In this document: piece by piece, positions 1-9,203 of the stretch
Layout: each line of letters opens with the position of its first letter
Position numbering within the stretch: the stretch's first letter is position 1
Notes under the pieces: generated by a model
What the model was told of the DNA's origin: nothing
Seen by the model: the letters and a program-made list of their open reading frames with translations, nothing else
The model's database searches: none
Translations under genes and position numbers: made by a program
Assembly: GCA_963575745.1 (NCBI GenBank)
Contig: CAUYUJ010006302.1
Location: 355,334 to 375,333, forward strand
Direction of reading: 5' to 3'
DNA length: 20,000 bases
DNA from: Prorocentrum cordatum
Lineage: Eukaryota > Sar > Dinophyceae > Prorocentrales > Prorocentraceae

Positions 1-334
1 ACACCTCGCTGGAGTGACCTCGGGTGCGGGCCCACCTGGGGCCCCCCCCAGCAGCGGATGGCGCGCTTGGAGGTGGCTGCCCCGCGGCCCCCCCAAAGCC
101 GCACACCAGAGACCAGCCCTCCCGGGTGTCACTCCTGTGTGTAGCCGACGCCCTCCCGGGGCCCGTCTCGGGCCCCGGGACCCCCGCATCCAACATCCCA
201 GGGCGTGGAATCCTAGGGGCCTGCAGTCTCCATGGGCCTCGGAGAACGGAGATCGTTCACCATTGAGCAGTTCGCGCGGCGTCAGAGACCAGGGCTCACG
301 TTACCAAGCCAGGAACCTCCCGTAGGACTGTCCT
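1..334. other. GC-rich stretch without recognisable gene
   Basis: Overlapping short reading frames are open in several frames at once, as expected from high GC content. None has recognisable domain features. I see no RNA gene or repeat here. Confidence 0.5.
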
Positions 335-407
335 TTGTTTTCGGGATCGTGCTATGAGGAGAGTCTGGGGGGGCCTTCTGGCGTTTATCGACACGAAGGC
401 CTGTACA

Positions 408-935
408 GCCTGCCCCTTCTCCTCCTTTTTCTCATCCTCCTCCTTTCCCTCCGTTTCTGCCTGCTCCTGCTCCGGCCTCGGCTCAAGACACGAGGGCCCG
501 GCTCCTGCGTGCGAGGCAGTGCCTTCATCCGCTCGTGCCCTCGGTCTCTTGCCATGGCCGCACCGATGATCCGGACCGTGGTGGTGAGGAACACGTTCCT
601 GAATGTCGAGGAGGACGGGGGGGGATCAACAAAAGCACCCGCTTTGCCCTCTCTTCCGCGAGCCCCTTTTCGCACACCTTCTTTTCCTCTTTCACCCGCT
701 GCTCCATTCCCTCCGCCCCTCCATTCCTTGCTCCTCTCGCATCCCTCCTCCACCTCCACCTCCGCCACCTCCATCTACTCCTCAATCTTCTCCTCCATCT
801 CATCCTCTCCTTCCTCTTTCTCTTCTTCCTCCTCCTCCTCCTCCTCCTCCTCTGTCCACTCCGTCTCCTCCCATTCCCGCTCCTCCAACTCCTCCACTCT
901 CCTCCAACCCCACCATCCCCGACGCTTTTTCCTCT
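408..935 (+). repeat. Pyrimidine-rich block with perfect (TCC)n core
   Basis: The + strand is almost all C and T from about 408 to 470 and 655 to 935. A perfect (TCC)8 core lies at 827-850. Reading frames through it give Ser-rich, Pro-rich or Leu-rich low-complexity peptides and are artefacts. Between the two pyrimidine parts (about 480-640) is ordinary mixed sequence. From about 945 to 1015 the sequence becomes T- and G-rich. Long polypyrimidine tracts can form triplex DNA; whether this one does is unknown. Confidence 0.85.
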
Positions 936-1089
936 ACCCCCGCTGCAGTTGTTGATTTTGGTTGTTCTTGTTTTTGGTATATCTGTTGTTCATTTTCTTT
1001 TATCGCATCCTGGACACCTCCGTCCGTCCGTTCGTCCTCCACCTTGAAGTCTTTGGGGGCCTGTTGTGGCAATCCTGGAGGCCATACTT

Positions 1090-1236
1090 TGTGGAGATGT
1101 AGAGCATTTGCAGTGTTGCGTTGCAGCTCAGAGCGCATAGCATGACATGTTTGAGTGTAGGCCTTATCGAGAGGAGTTGTTTCAGAGACATTATGAGTTC
1201 GATTTTGTCCGCAGTCGTCCTGGCTCAAAAAGGTGA
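1090..1236 (+). repeat. 5' LTR (approximate ends)
   Basis: The segment around 1115-1236 is a diverged direct repeat of 6650-6752. Shared blocks include GCATAGCATGACATG (GCGTAGCATGACATG in the other copy) and CCGCAGTC then TCCTGGCTCA. This copy has about 24 extra nt near 1168-1192, between two TTAT words, relative to the 3' copy. The left edge is uncertain because similarity fades towards 1090. A primer-binding site just downstream (about 1237-1250) is too decayed to assign to a tRNA. Confidence 0.7.
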
Positions 1237-1349
1237 TGGGTTTGACAGTCTCAGACTAGTAGGGTTGTGCGTCCAAGTTGCCGACCCTCGTACCAGATCT
1301 TTCTTAGACGAGGATTGCTGTGGCGTTGGAAACTTCAGACGCGGATTCC

Positions 1350-2417
1350 GTCAATCTACAGATGACCGGACTCATGACGGAGAAGAGACTCGGCAATTTT
1401 CGGGACTTCGATGGCCAAGAGGAACACCTCGAGGGGTTCCAGTGTAAAGTTCACGAACTACGTTTCCAGTCTCCCAGGAAACGCTCGATCATGACTGATG
1501 TCAGCAGCAAGCGCTCCAGACAGACACATGCTCGATGGATGCGCTAATTCCGCAAGGAAGTCATGTGTCAAGGTATCGACCGATGACTGACGGCAATGTG
1601 TAACGGACGCGCTGTTGACATCATCAAGGCGCCCCCAGAAGCAGATGACGGATTCAATTCATGGAGATTGCTGTTCAGGGTGTGCAGACCCAAAATGGGC
1701 GGACGGTCAAAACCATTCTTGGGGTTCTTGGGGGGCAGCAGTGGACAGCAGGCCAGCAAACATTGAAGCATTCGGAGTATGGTGCGCTAGATGATTGGAG
1801 TCGGTGCAATAAACCGACGATTCTCGAGTTCGCCCATGGATGATGACATGAAGGTAGCAGTTGTGAAGAGAGGCGTACCCACGGACCTCGACTCAACTAA
1901 CACATGTTGCTAGCGGTTGTTCGTATCGGCGATCGCGTCAGCGTGTTTCACAGCATAGTGGTGACCAGGGCCTAGTTTTACACATGTTGGAACGCACGTG
2001 GCTCGACGCAGCAGGAGGGTACAGTGATGCAGATGGAGAACACCAACACATGAGGCGGAGCAAAAAGGGCGACAAGAGCAGAGGCACGGACTATCATAGC
2101 TACAGTGGCAAGACCCACCAGTGCTACAGCGGCAAGAAATATCACGGCCAGAAAACAAGGGCTACAACGGCAAGGGCTACCAGGATGACCAGAGCAGCAA
2201 GAACGGCGGCGGCAAGGGTTCAGGCAGCAAGAGTGGTGTGGCAAGGACCAGCGGAGGCGAGAAGAGCACCATGGGCGGCCGGATCCTTGATCTTACAGGC
2301 GCCTTTGCGGGCTACCGTCGTGGATGCTGGCAGCGGGGCCACAGCAAATCCAATGTCCAAATCGGCTGGATGTCGGAGCCCTTTCCGGGTCTCAGCTATC
2401 TCAAGCGTCGCTGCTGA
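1350..2417 (+). pseudogene. Copia-type gag pseudogene
   Basis: One frame carries gag-like sequence from about 1350 to 2417 but is broken by stops at 1545, 1584, 1764, 1788 and 1911, and near 2155 the signal passes between frames. Landmarks in order: an N-terminal segment LGNFRDFDGQEEHLEGF, the usual start of such gag proteins; VDIIKAPPEADDGFNSWRLL at about 1614; MDDDMKVAVVKRGVPTDL at about 1836, resembling the conserved 'P-x-x-x-K-x-A-V/I' segment of UBN2-type gag; then a Gly/Lys-rich tail (KGYNGKGYQDD) at about 2156 and a zinc-knuckle remnant. In a working element gag forms the particle that packages the RNA. The family assignment is by eye from remembered dinoflagellate copia proteins. Confidence 0.72.
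2316..2357 (+). other. Degenerate CCHC zinc knuckle of gag
   Basis: The peptide RRGCWQRGHSKSNV has the exact spacing of a CX2CX4HX4C knuckle. Cys at 2325-2327 and His at 2340-2342 are kept. The first Cys position is Arg (CGT, one transition from TGT) and the last is Val. A retroviral-type knuckle binds RNA; with two of four ligands lost this one could not hold zinc. It supports both the gag call and its decay. Confidence 0.65.
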
Positions 2418-2598
2418 TGGTGATCAGGCAGTCTCGACATCGGGGCGGGACATCGACGGCGACGCCGAAATCGTTAGCGACATCATCAGCGCCATCATCA
2501 TCGGCTACAGCAGCGAGCGCGATTTCAGGGCTCGCGGCGGAGAAGGAGCTGAATTACGACGAGTGCGCATCCGCCGGTGAGGAGGACTGGTCGCGCCC

Positions 2599-3040
2599 AT
2601 GGGGGCCCTGCGACGACGAGAGGAGCTGCGAGCCCTGGGGGGCGGGCGACACCTGGTGGCAGCAGGTTTCCTCATCGATCCTTGCGGACAGCGGCGATGC
2701 GGAGGGGCCGTGGGTGCGCGGGCTTGGCGGCAGCGGTCCTGGCGCCGCTGGTTCGAGCAGGGGAACGTCGAGCTCGACTCGGGCAGCCAGAGACATGCCT
2801 GCACCAAGACACGCATTCCATACTACGGAGTCGACGACTCGGAGGGGACGGGGTTCGGAGACAATCGAGGCAGAGCGACCAATATCTATGGCGAGCAGAT
2901 CGTGGATCTCAGCCTGGTCGGCAACCGCGAACAGATTTCATGTGGGACCACGGTGGGCGTCTCAGACGCGGATGCGAATGTGTCGTCGATGGGCAGGTTG
3001 TTGCGGAGTGGCTTGACACTCGTTTCGCGGAGGACGGTCG
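2599..3040 (+). pseudogene. Retrotransposon aspartic protease remnant
   Basis: In one frame LDSGSQRHACTK occurs with the catalytic Asp codon at 2776-2778, giving the D-S/T-G motif of retropepsins. About 35 residues later comes GRATNIYGEQIVDLSLVG, matching the flap and following strand of such proteases, then VSSMGRLLRSGLTL near 2980, matching the conserved segment before the end of the domain. The protease would cut the gag-pol polyprotein. The frame stays open from 2599 to 3504 with no ATG where the domain begins, as expected for an internal polyprotein domain. Sequence after about 3040 loses clear similarity. Family known; activity very unlikely in this context. Confidence 0.7.
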
Positions 3041-3109
3041 CAGGCGCGCGGCGGAGAGGAACGGCGAGCGCCAGGAGCTCGCCGAGGACGGCCGGAACGC
3101 GAACGCACC

Positions 3110-5453
3110 GCCTTATTTCTTCCAAGGTAGACACCAGTTCGAGGCAGCTGGCAGAACATCAGCCTCTCATAGTCGGAGCGGCGCGCCGCGCTGGAGGCGA
3201 GGTGACCACCGAGAGCCTTGGCAACCGCGGCCGGCTCGATGGCAGCAGGGCGGCGTTGGTCAAATGCGATAAGACAAGAGGAAGATGGCGGGCGATTTGT
3301 CAGCGGCGCCCCGATGTGACGCTGATCATGCGGCCTGAATGCGTTCCACGCGTGCGTTGGCATTTGGAGGGCGCGCGGCTTGGAGCGGGCATGGGCCTCG
3401 GCCAGGCGGCAGCAGCAAGCGCGACTGTTGACCTGGGGGTGTCCAGCTCAGCATGTCATCGCCGGCCACGACTTTACGCATTGCCCGGCAGCTGCGCGGT
3501 TTGAGATATGCGCTGGATCCAAGGGGTGATGCGGCTCACGGGCATTTGCGGTTCGATAAGACTCCGAGGAGCTCGGTCAAGTGAATCAGGTGGGCTTCGC
3601 GCGCGCGGCAGCTGCGTGTTTTTGTTGGTCGGGGGGGGGGGGGGGGGGCGTTTTTTTTTTTCCCCCCCCCCGAGGGGCCTCGGCAGAGGGCCGCGCCGAT
3701 CGCGGGGCGCTGGCAGCGGGGCAGCGGGCGGGCCAGCGGCAGTGCTCGAGAAGGGGCTGGGGGCGACCGCGTGGCGATCCAGCCTCGCATTCTTTGAAGG
3801 CTTCAATGCGTCGGGCGCGGTCCTTGGAGGTGAAAACGAGACGGGTCTGATCGACGTGGTGGGCTGCGTATTTCGGGCTGCGGCGATGCGTGTTCCAACG
3901 ATCGTCAGAGTCGGCTTCGCGCGCCGAGAGCAGACGTCCGAGCTGGCTTTTCTAGCGACATGGTGCCGGGATATGCGTTGTTTCCACGGGCGGTCAGTGG
4001 CCGGTCGCGCGGTCTGGATCGTATATCGGGGCCAGGTGCGCGAAGGGGCCGAGGCGGCGGCTTGCCAGATCTTGAGAGGACTGCCGCGCGCATCCATGAT
4101 CGTGCCTTTCGAGGAGCTGGCGATGATCGGGTTGGGCGCGCGGGAGGAGCGACGCGCGCGTCTTGCTCGCGCTGTGCGGTATCGCGACGGGCAAGACGGC
4201 GGGGCGTTTAGTCACATGGTTTTCCGTTCGCATCCCATTCTGGCAGGCGCGCGACCGAGAGGCGGCGCAGCGACCAGCTGATCGAGGCGATCGACCAGCC
4301 TGGGGCCGGCGACCAGCCGATGGAGGTGGAGACTCGACCAGGGGCGACGACGGCGAGCGCGGCGGCGTCAGCCCCAGCTGCAGCGATGGACATGCAGCAT
4401 GTACTTAGAGATGCCGCGGCCACGGGCACCGAAGGCTTGCGATGGCCAGCGGAGAGCGAGGGCACGAGGAGACGACTACGGCGTGCACAGACGGCCTACT
4501 CAGGCTGACTGCGAGGAGGTCCAATGCGGGCTTGTAGAGGAGATGCTATTTCGCGGCTCTCCGCGACCGGCATCTATGCCTGGGGGCTCGCGGAGATCGG
4601 CAAGTTCGTCGGCGACAGCTGCGTCGAGGGCGCGAAGATCGAAGACGCCCCCGCCCTCGACGCGAAAACGCTCTCTGAAACTTGGGCGGGCCCCCCCCGA
4701 GCAATGAGAAATCGCGTATCTGTGCCGGGGGGTTAGCCGCGACGCAGGATTCGCCGCGGCGAGAGAGGGGGCCGCTGTCTCAATCGTGGATTGTCGAGAA
4801 GAGATGTCTTCAAATGAGCTTCGACGCAATATCGGCGTTCACCCGGGCAGCGGGGGAGGAGCTCACGCATGTTTGGCAGCCGCCCGAGTGCTGGGGGGAT
4901 TGCGGAGAGGAGGCGTGGTGCCTGAGGGCCATCTACGGCACGCGGTCAAGGGGCTTGCAACAGGCAGGGCCATGTGTCTAGCGCGATCGAGTCCAGGAGC
5001 TGAAAGTTCGATTTCGCCCAGGATTGCAAGTGTCCAAGCGTCTGGCTCAGCAAGATGCCGGGCGCTGCGAGCGACCTGCGCGAGGGCGATGGCACGGCGA
5101 CGGGCCCCAGCAAGGGCCCGTCGAAGCTCATGCCTGAGATGGGCGGCAAGATCAATTTGGAGCGGGCAGAGGACTTGCGGCCAGGCATCGAGACGGAGCA
5201 CCTCGGCGCGGCGCGGGCCAGGGCGATGGGGGCGTCTGGCCATTCAGGCCCAGACTGAGTGCGTCGACTCGAGTTTGGCCAATGCGGGAATCGAGGGGCG
5301 CAACCTCGACCTCGCCAGCGTTCGACGAGGCGCCCGCGGGGGCCGAGGGTCAGGGGCTGGGCGAGGCGAGCGAAAGGGTGCGCGCGATGGTGGTTTGCAG
5401 GTTTGCATGTGGCGAAGAGGCGCTCGGGTCTCCCGGCGATGGTTCGACGGTCG
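3110..5453 (+). other. Presumed integrase/RT part of copia element, unrecognisable
   Basis: By position between protease and RNase H this 2.3 kb should hold integrase and reverse transcriptase. Its size fits. I looked for the HHCC zinc site, DDE spacing and a YVDD-type motif in all + frames and found none I trust. The sequence is very GC-rich and open in many frames on both strands. It contains the homopolymer cluster at 3631-3671. Either heavy decay or replacement by unrelated sequence would explain this. Confidence 0.4.
3631..3671. repeat. G18, T11 and C10 homopolymer cluster
   Basis: A run of 18 G (3631-3648), then CG, then 11 T (3651-3661), then 10 C (3662-3671). The G and C runs are complementary and could pair. 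Such runs are prone to length errors in sequencing and to slippage in replication, so the exact lengths are uncertain. Confidence 0.9.
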
Positions 5454-5960
5454 CGCCAGCGGTTGAGTAATCCAGACATCAAGTCCAAGGGGCAGCTCAT
5501 CAAGCTGCTGCGGTGCCTGAAAGGTACCAGGAACCACGCGCCGTTCTACCGGGCAGACGAGGTGTCGCGCAGCATCGACGCCTGCCAACTGGGGCTGCGA
5601 CTGGGGAGGAGACGAGCTTGACCGGAAGAGAGCGATGGGAGAAGCTATCGTAATATATGGGTGCCAGGCGCACTGCCGCAGCCGAGGTGGAATTTGGCGC
5701 GCGCTCTCACCGTGCGGGTCGGGTATCACGAGCAGCAGCTAGATCGTGAAGGATTCGCTGGCGCCCGGCACTTGGTGCAGTTCGCTGGATTGGGAAAAAG
5801 TGCCTTTGCTTGCATTGCATCGCTGACGCATCGGTGGATCAGGCACTCATGCATTGACGCGGGCGCGGCCGCGTGAGACATCTAGATCTGCGACGCACGG
5901 CAGGGGGATTGCGCGAGAGGCGATTCCATCCCCGAAAAGGTCCCAGAGAGGAGTGCCAGG
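5454..5960 (+). pseudogene. Copia RT end and RNase H remnant
   Basis: In one frame RLSNPDIKSKGQLIKLLR, CLKGTRNHAPFYRA and SIDA match the RT-to-RNase H junction of copia-like pol, where a '(M/L)SNP...LKR..RYLKGT' segment precedes RNase H. After a frame change near 5582 the next frame reads CDWGGDELDRKRAMGEAIV then YGCQAH, matching the 'DSDWAGD..DRKSTSG....YG' core. The Asp of the DW pair is at 5599-5601. A third frame at 5873 reads VRHLDLR, matching the C-terminal 'RHLD/ER' segment. RNase H removes the RNA strand after first-strand synthesis. Three frames for one domain means it is a pseudogene. Confidence 0.72.
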
Positions 5961-6619
5961 GCCTAGCTGGCGCGCTTGCGAAAGTTTCAGCTCGACGGAG
6001 CTGAAGGAATTCAACGAGGAGCTGGGCTCGCCCCCGATCGACATTTTGATCGACCCTGGGGCGGCGGTGCGCGCCGGGGTGGATGTGGCGGGCCCGGTTG
6101 GCATATCGTTGATTGTAGCTCTATTTTCACTGTCTGCTCGTCCGACTGCAACGGAGACTACGACGATTGAGTCCAGTGGAGAGTTCGCATCTGCTGGTGC
6201 TGCTATAAATTAGTGTGATGACGGCTTATGTTCGTGATTCGTGTTGTCGGGGAGAGCCTGCGACGACAGTTCTGACGGACCGCGCCGCGTCTTTGCTCGC
6301 GGCGATTTCTGTGGGCGTTCAGACGGTGCCAGGTCAGACCAACGGAAATGTGCCAGCCCAGGTCTTGTTTTGCCCGCTTGGCACGACATGTCATATGCTT
6401 TTGGCGTAATCGCGTGACGCACGAAACCAGATTGCTCAAGCCGAACAAGACTGCCCGTTTTCATTGTATTTCATTTCGGCGCGAATTGCGTGCCCGAGAT
6501 TTCCAGGGCAGGCGCGAACGCAGCGCGAAGGAGCGTGACTCGACAGCTTCGGCGGATGATGCCAGCTTGGTGGCGAAACGCTTCCTGGGACCATTATTAT
6601 GTATGTGTGTCCTCCAGCT

Positions 6620-6752
6620 GTGGATGCATGCCAACATTCAGAGCCTAGGTCGTGTCACGTTGCAACTCAAAGCGCGTAGCATGACATGCGTGAGTGCAGA
6701 GCTTACCATGAGCTGGATTCCGTTCCGCAGTCATCCTGGCTCAGAATGGCAA
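6620..6752 (+). repeat. 3' LTR (approximate ends)
   Basis: Direct-repeat partner of the 5' LTR. Aligned by eye, GTTGCAACTCAAAGCG and GTAGCATGACATG through CCGCAGTCATCCTGGCTCA differ from the 5' copy mainly by transitions, at about 80 percent identity. The 5' copy's extra ~24 nt are absent here. The likely right end is near GGCAATGACA at 6748. About 660 bases between the last RNase H motif and this LTR contain no further recognisable coding sequence. Confidence 0.7.
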
Positions 6753-7034
6753 TGACATGAAAGTGGCTTCACCAATTGCGCCCCCCGCCCCCGGAGTCCG
6801 ACATTGAAGCTCTCTGTGCCCTCTTGTGCCCTCTTGGGCCGCTCTTCGGCGCTCTTGGGACCGTCTGCTCCTCTTGGGCCCCTCTTGGGGCTCTCTTTGG
6901 CCACCTTGGATCCATCTTTACGATTCGGAAGGCCGCGCGAAATCAAAAAGGCGGGAAGGCTTGAACTCGTGGATCCCCAAATTCGGTTTGGAAAAGGATT
7001 CTGGCCCTTCGGCATGGGTCTTTGGAAGTCCCTG

Positions 7035-7076
7035 CCATGACCGTCCTACGGCTAAGCCGCCGTAGGACGTTCATGG
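7035..7076. repeat. 18-bp inverted repeat, 6-nt loop
   Basis: The arms 7035-7052 and 7059-7076 are complementary at 17 of 18 positions around the loop TAAGCC. The inner ten pairs (GTCCTACGGC against GCCGTAGGAC) are perfect. No T-tail follows and this is eukaryotic DNA, so it is not a bacterial terminator. It may be the centre or end of a small palindromic transposon, or a cruciform-forming site. Confidence 0.85.
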
Positions 7077-7691
7077 CGCTTCTTGGAGGCATGCTGCAAT
7101 CTATCTTGTGCGATACTGGAGCCCCTCCTTGGCTATCTGAGACCCTCTAGGGGCCACCTAGGACCAACTTGAACGACCTGCGAGCTGGCCCGTTCAGACC
7201 CAGGGGGAAGGGGTAGGGGGAGAGGTACACCCATCCTCGAAAGGAAAGCATAGCTTGAAATAACCAACTCCTCAAACCACTTGCGTACCTCCAAAGGTTG
7301 GTGGGTTCCGTCGGAGGCCTGGGCGCAGGGGTAACGTTACAGTGGGATAGGCTCAGGGGGAGACGCATCGACTCCCAACTCGCCCACGAATCGCCGATAA
7401 GGGGCCCGACAGCGCACCTCGTCCAGGAGCGTGCGGATGCGCTACCACGGGGGCCTATCGCCGATTCATCGGCGATTCATCGTCGACTCCAGGTCGACGT
7501 TTCCCCCCTCGGCCTGCTTGGTTCTCTCCCCGCTCCCCAGACCCTCGCAGGACGCGGACCACCAGCTCCTCGGTTGCGCCCCGATGCGGCGCTCGAAGTC
7601 CGTGGGCGACGACCCGGAGGTCGCAGCGGAGGTTGAGATCGAGGCTCAAGAGGCGGGGGTCAATGCAAACCGGGGTCAGCCAGAGCGCCAA

Positions 7692-7860
7692 ATCTTGCAG
7701 GATCCTGCAGGGCCAGGGTCGCATTGACCCGGGTTTGGGTGCAGCATCCTGCAGGATCTTGCAGGATCCTTCGCATTGGCCCGGGCTTGGGTGTAGGATG
7801 TTGCAGGATCTTTCAGGATTCTGCAAGGCTTGACTGACCCGGGTCTGGATTGACCCGGTC
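7692..7860 (+). repeat. Imperfect tandem repeat of ~52-64 bp
   Basis: Two clear copies and a partial third share CTTGCAGGATCCT and GCATTG(A/G)CCCGGG. The block starting at 7721 matches that starting at 7773 at 32 of 38 positions. ATCTTGCAGGATCCT recurs exactly at 7692 and 7756. A third diverged copy starts at about 7799 and includes TGACCCGGGTCTGGAT. CTGCAGG and CCCGGG palindromes recur in it. Probably minisatellite-like; no coding role seen. Confidence 0.8.
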
Positions 7861-7897
7861 AGAAGATCCCCGATGAGAATTCCACCGTGCAGACAGC

Positions 7898-7924
7898 GAC
7901 GACGGCGACGACGACGACGACGAC
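7898..7924 (+). repeat. (GAC)n microsatellite
   Basis: Nine GAC units with one GGC interruption, extending to 7924. It reads as Asp/Thr/Arg runs or the complement depending on frame; no supported gene crosses it. Confidence 0.9.
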
Positions 7925-8510
7925 AATCTAGACCCCCCACGTCGAACAAAAGACACGACGGGAGGTTTGTGGGCGTTTTCTGCCTCTGGGGGTCCTTGCT
8001 GGGGCCCAGGACCTTCCAAAAACGGTTCAGGGCGAAAAACCAAGCCTAGAATTCTGGGGGTCTACGTCATGAGAAAATCACGACTTCGGGGGTCAGGGGA
8101 CGTCGACGAGGCGACGCTGGTGACGTCGCCGTTTTGGGAGTCTTCCTGGGCGGTTCCGGAAGGGTTCCCGTCGCCACGGCAGGGCCCGAAGCAGCTGCAC
8201 GAGTTGGCCATGATGGGCCCCCCGGGGGAGGGCACTCTGGGGGCCGACTGTGAGCGGGTCTCTGTTGAACATCGGCGTGAAGAAGACGGGGTTCCGAAGG
8301 AGACAGGTTGCGCGCTTGCCCCCGCCGTTGGCCTCCTGAGGCCCCGTAGGCCCGCTCCTGGGGCAGAGCCGCCACAACTGGGGGAGCTGTCGTCGATTCC
8401 CCCCTCTGCGGGACCCATCGGCTTCGGCACCCCCGCTAGAACGTTGCGTGTGGGCCCAACGTCTAGGCTCACGTTTTGGCGAACGTAGCGCGCCAAACGT
8501 ACGTGTTCAA

Positions 8511-8536
8511 TGTGTGTGTGTGTATGTGTGTGTGTG

Positions 8537-8579
<43 letters not shown>

Positions 8580-8660
8580 TCGTGTGTGCGTGTGTGCGTT
8601 CGTGTGTGCGTGTGTGCGTTCGCTTTTTTTTTTTTTTTTTTTTTTTTTTTTTGTTTTTGT

Positions 8661-8698
<38 letters not shown>
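8511..8698 (+). repeat. Compound (GT)n / poly-T microsatellite
   Basis: A (GT)n tract with rare A and C interruptions spans about 8511-8577. Then about three units of a GCGTTCGTGTGTGCGTGTGT pattern run to 8623, followed by 29 T (8624-8652), short T runs split by G, and a second clean (GT)n tract at 8666-8698. All long frames through it are Cys/Val or His/Thr low complexity and not genes. (GT)n can form Z-DNA. Confidence 0.95.
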
Positions 8699-8816
8699 GA
8701 TGTCCGTACCAGCACGCTGCGGGTTGCCTGTTGCGCATCGGGGCAGCCAAGCTCTCGAGAGAGAGTCGACGTGATGGCCTCCCCCCCCCAGGGGGGAGTC
8801 AGGAACCCAGCCCCCC

Positions 8817-8851
8817 CAGTTGTGACTGGTCGGCGGGGCCATCTTCAGGAG
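8817..8851 (+). repeat. 35-bp repeat, copy 1 of 2
   Basis: The 35 nt starting CAGTTGTG and ending CAGGAG match 9017-9051 at 32 of 35 positions, all three differences being transitions. The two copies start exactly 200 bp apart in the same orientation. The sequence between them holds no gene I can support. Confidence 0.85.
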
Positions 8852-9016
8852 GAAAGGAAATACCGACACAGAGAATCGTCGATTCCCATGGGAAGTTGGG
8901 AAACTATGGGAAAATATGGGACGTGGGGGGAAGCCGATAACCCAGGACAAGGGGAACAATCTGGAGAGTCCTGGCATTTGTGTCTGTTTGTGTGTGGGTG
9001 CGTCCGTGGTCCTCTT

Positions 9017-9051
9017 CAGTTGTGGCTGGTCGGCGGGGCCGTCTCCAGGAG
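9017..9051 (+). repeat. 35-bp repeat, copy 2 of 2
   Basis: Second copy of the repeat at 8817-8851, containing CTGGTCGGCGGGGCC unchanged. It may be a remnant of a ~200-bp tandem duplication whose remaining sequence has diverged, or a short dispersed repeat. Confidence 0.85.
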
Positions 9052-9203
9052 CGGCTCGGGACGACGAGCCCCGCCCCTGGGAGAGCCGGCCCTCCAAGAG
9101 CCCACGCCCTATAGTGTCCGCTGCCCACCCTCCCACCTTCCACTGGCCGGTCCGGCGACGTCAGCCGACCGCGAGTCAAATAGTGACGAAACGTCCTTGC
9201 GTG

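Larger units (their letters stand above)
1090..6752 (+). mobile_element. Decayed Ty1/copia-like LTR retrotransposon
   Basis: Two diverged direct repeats at about 1090-1236 and 6620-6752 bracket, in the right order and strand, remnants of gag (about 1350-2417), aspartic protease (about 2750-3040) and RNase H (about 5454-5960). The ~5.7 kb span matches the usual 5-6 kb of copia elements. Protease near the front and RNase H at the end fits copia. It also fits gypsy, where integrase follows RNase H, but no integrase is visible after RNase H here. The element is dead: five stops in gag, several frame changes, mutated zinc-knuckle residues and LTRs only about 80 percent identical in the roughly 85 nt I aligned by eye. 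Outer LTR ends are approximate and I could not identify a target-site duplication. Classification as copia relies on the gag type and order and is an inference. Confidence 0.8.
6753..8510. other. Gene-free GC-rich region with scattered repeats
   Basis: I see no supportable gene here. At 6811-6905 the word CTCTTGGG recurs four times among CTCTTGTG, CTCTTCGG and CTCTTTGG variants; a similar GCCTCTTGGGG block is at 12985-13030. Short direct repeats of CGATTCATCG lie at 7462-7482. Reading frames on both strands overlap, as in other GC-rich parts. The hairpin at 7035 and the tandem repeats at 7692 and 7898 are listed separately. Confidence 0.5.

Noticed and set aside
335-1047. Several overlapping open frames giving Ser-, Pro- or Leu-rich proteins
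   Set aside because: They are translations of a pyrimidine-rich microsatellite block in different frames with no domain features.
1095-1110. TGGAGATGTAGAGCAT also occurs exactly at 16076-16091, suggesting a shared element
   Set aside because: Flanks do not match and the second copy lies in a coding-like frame; a 16-bp chance match is possible in 20 kb.
7035-7076. Hairpin as a rho-independent terminator
   Set aside because: There is no T-tail and the sequence is eukaryotic.
8624-8652. T29 run as the poly-A tail of a minus-strand retroposon
   Set aside because: It is embedded inside a GT microsatellite and no retroposon body or target duplication is visible next to it.
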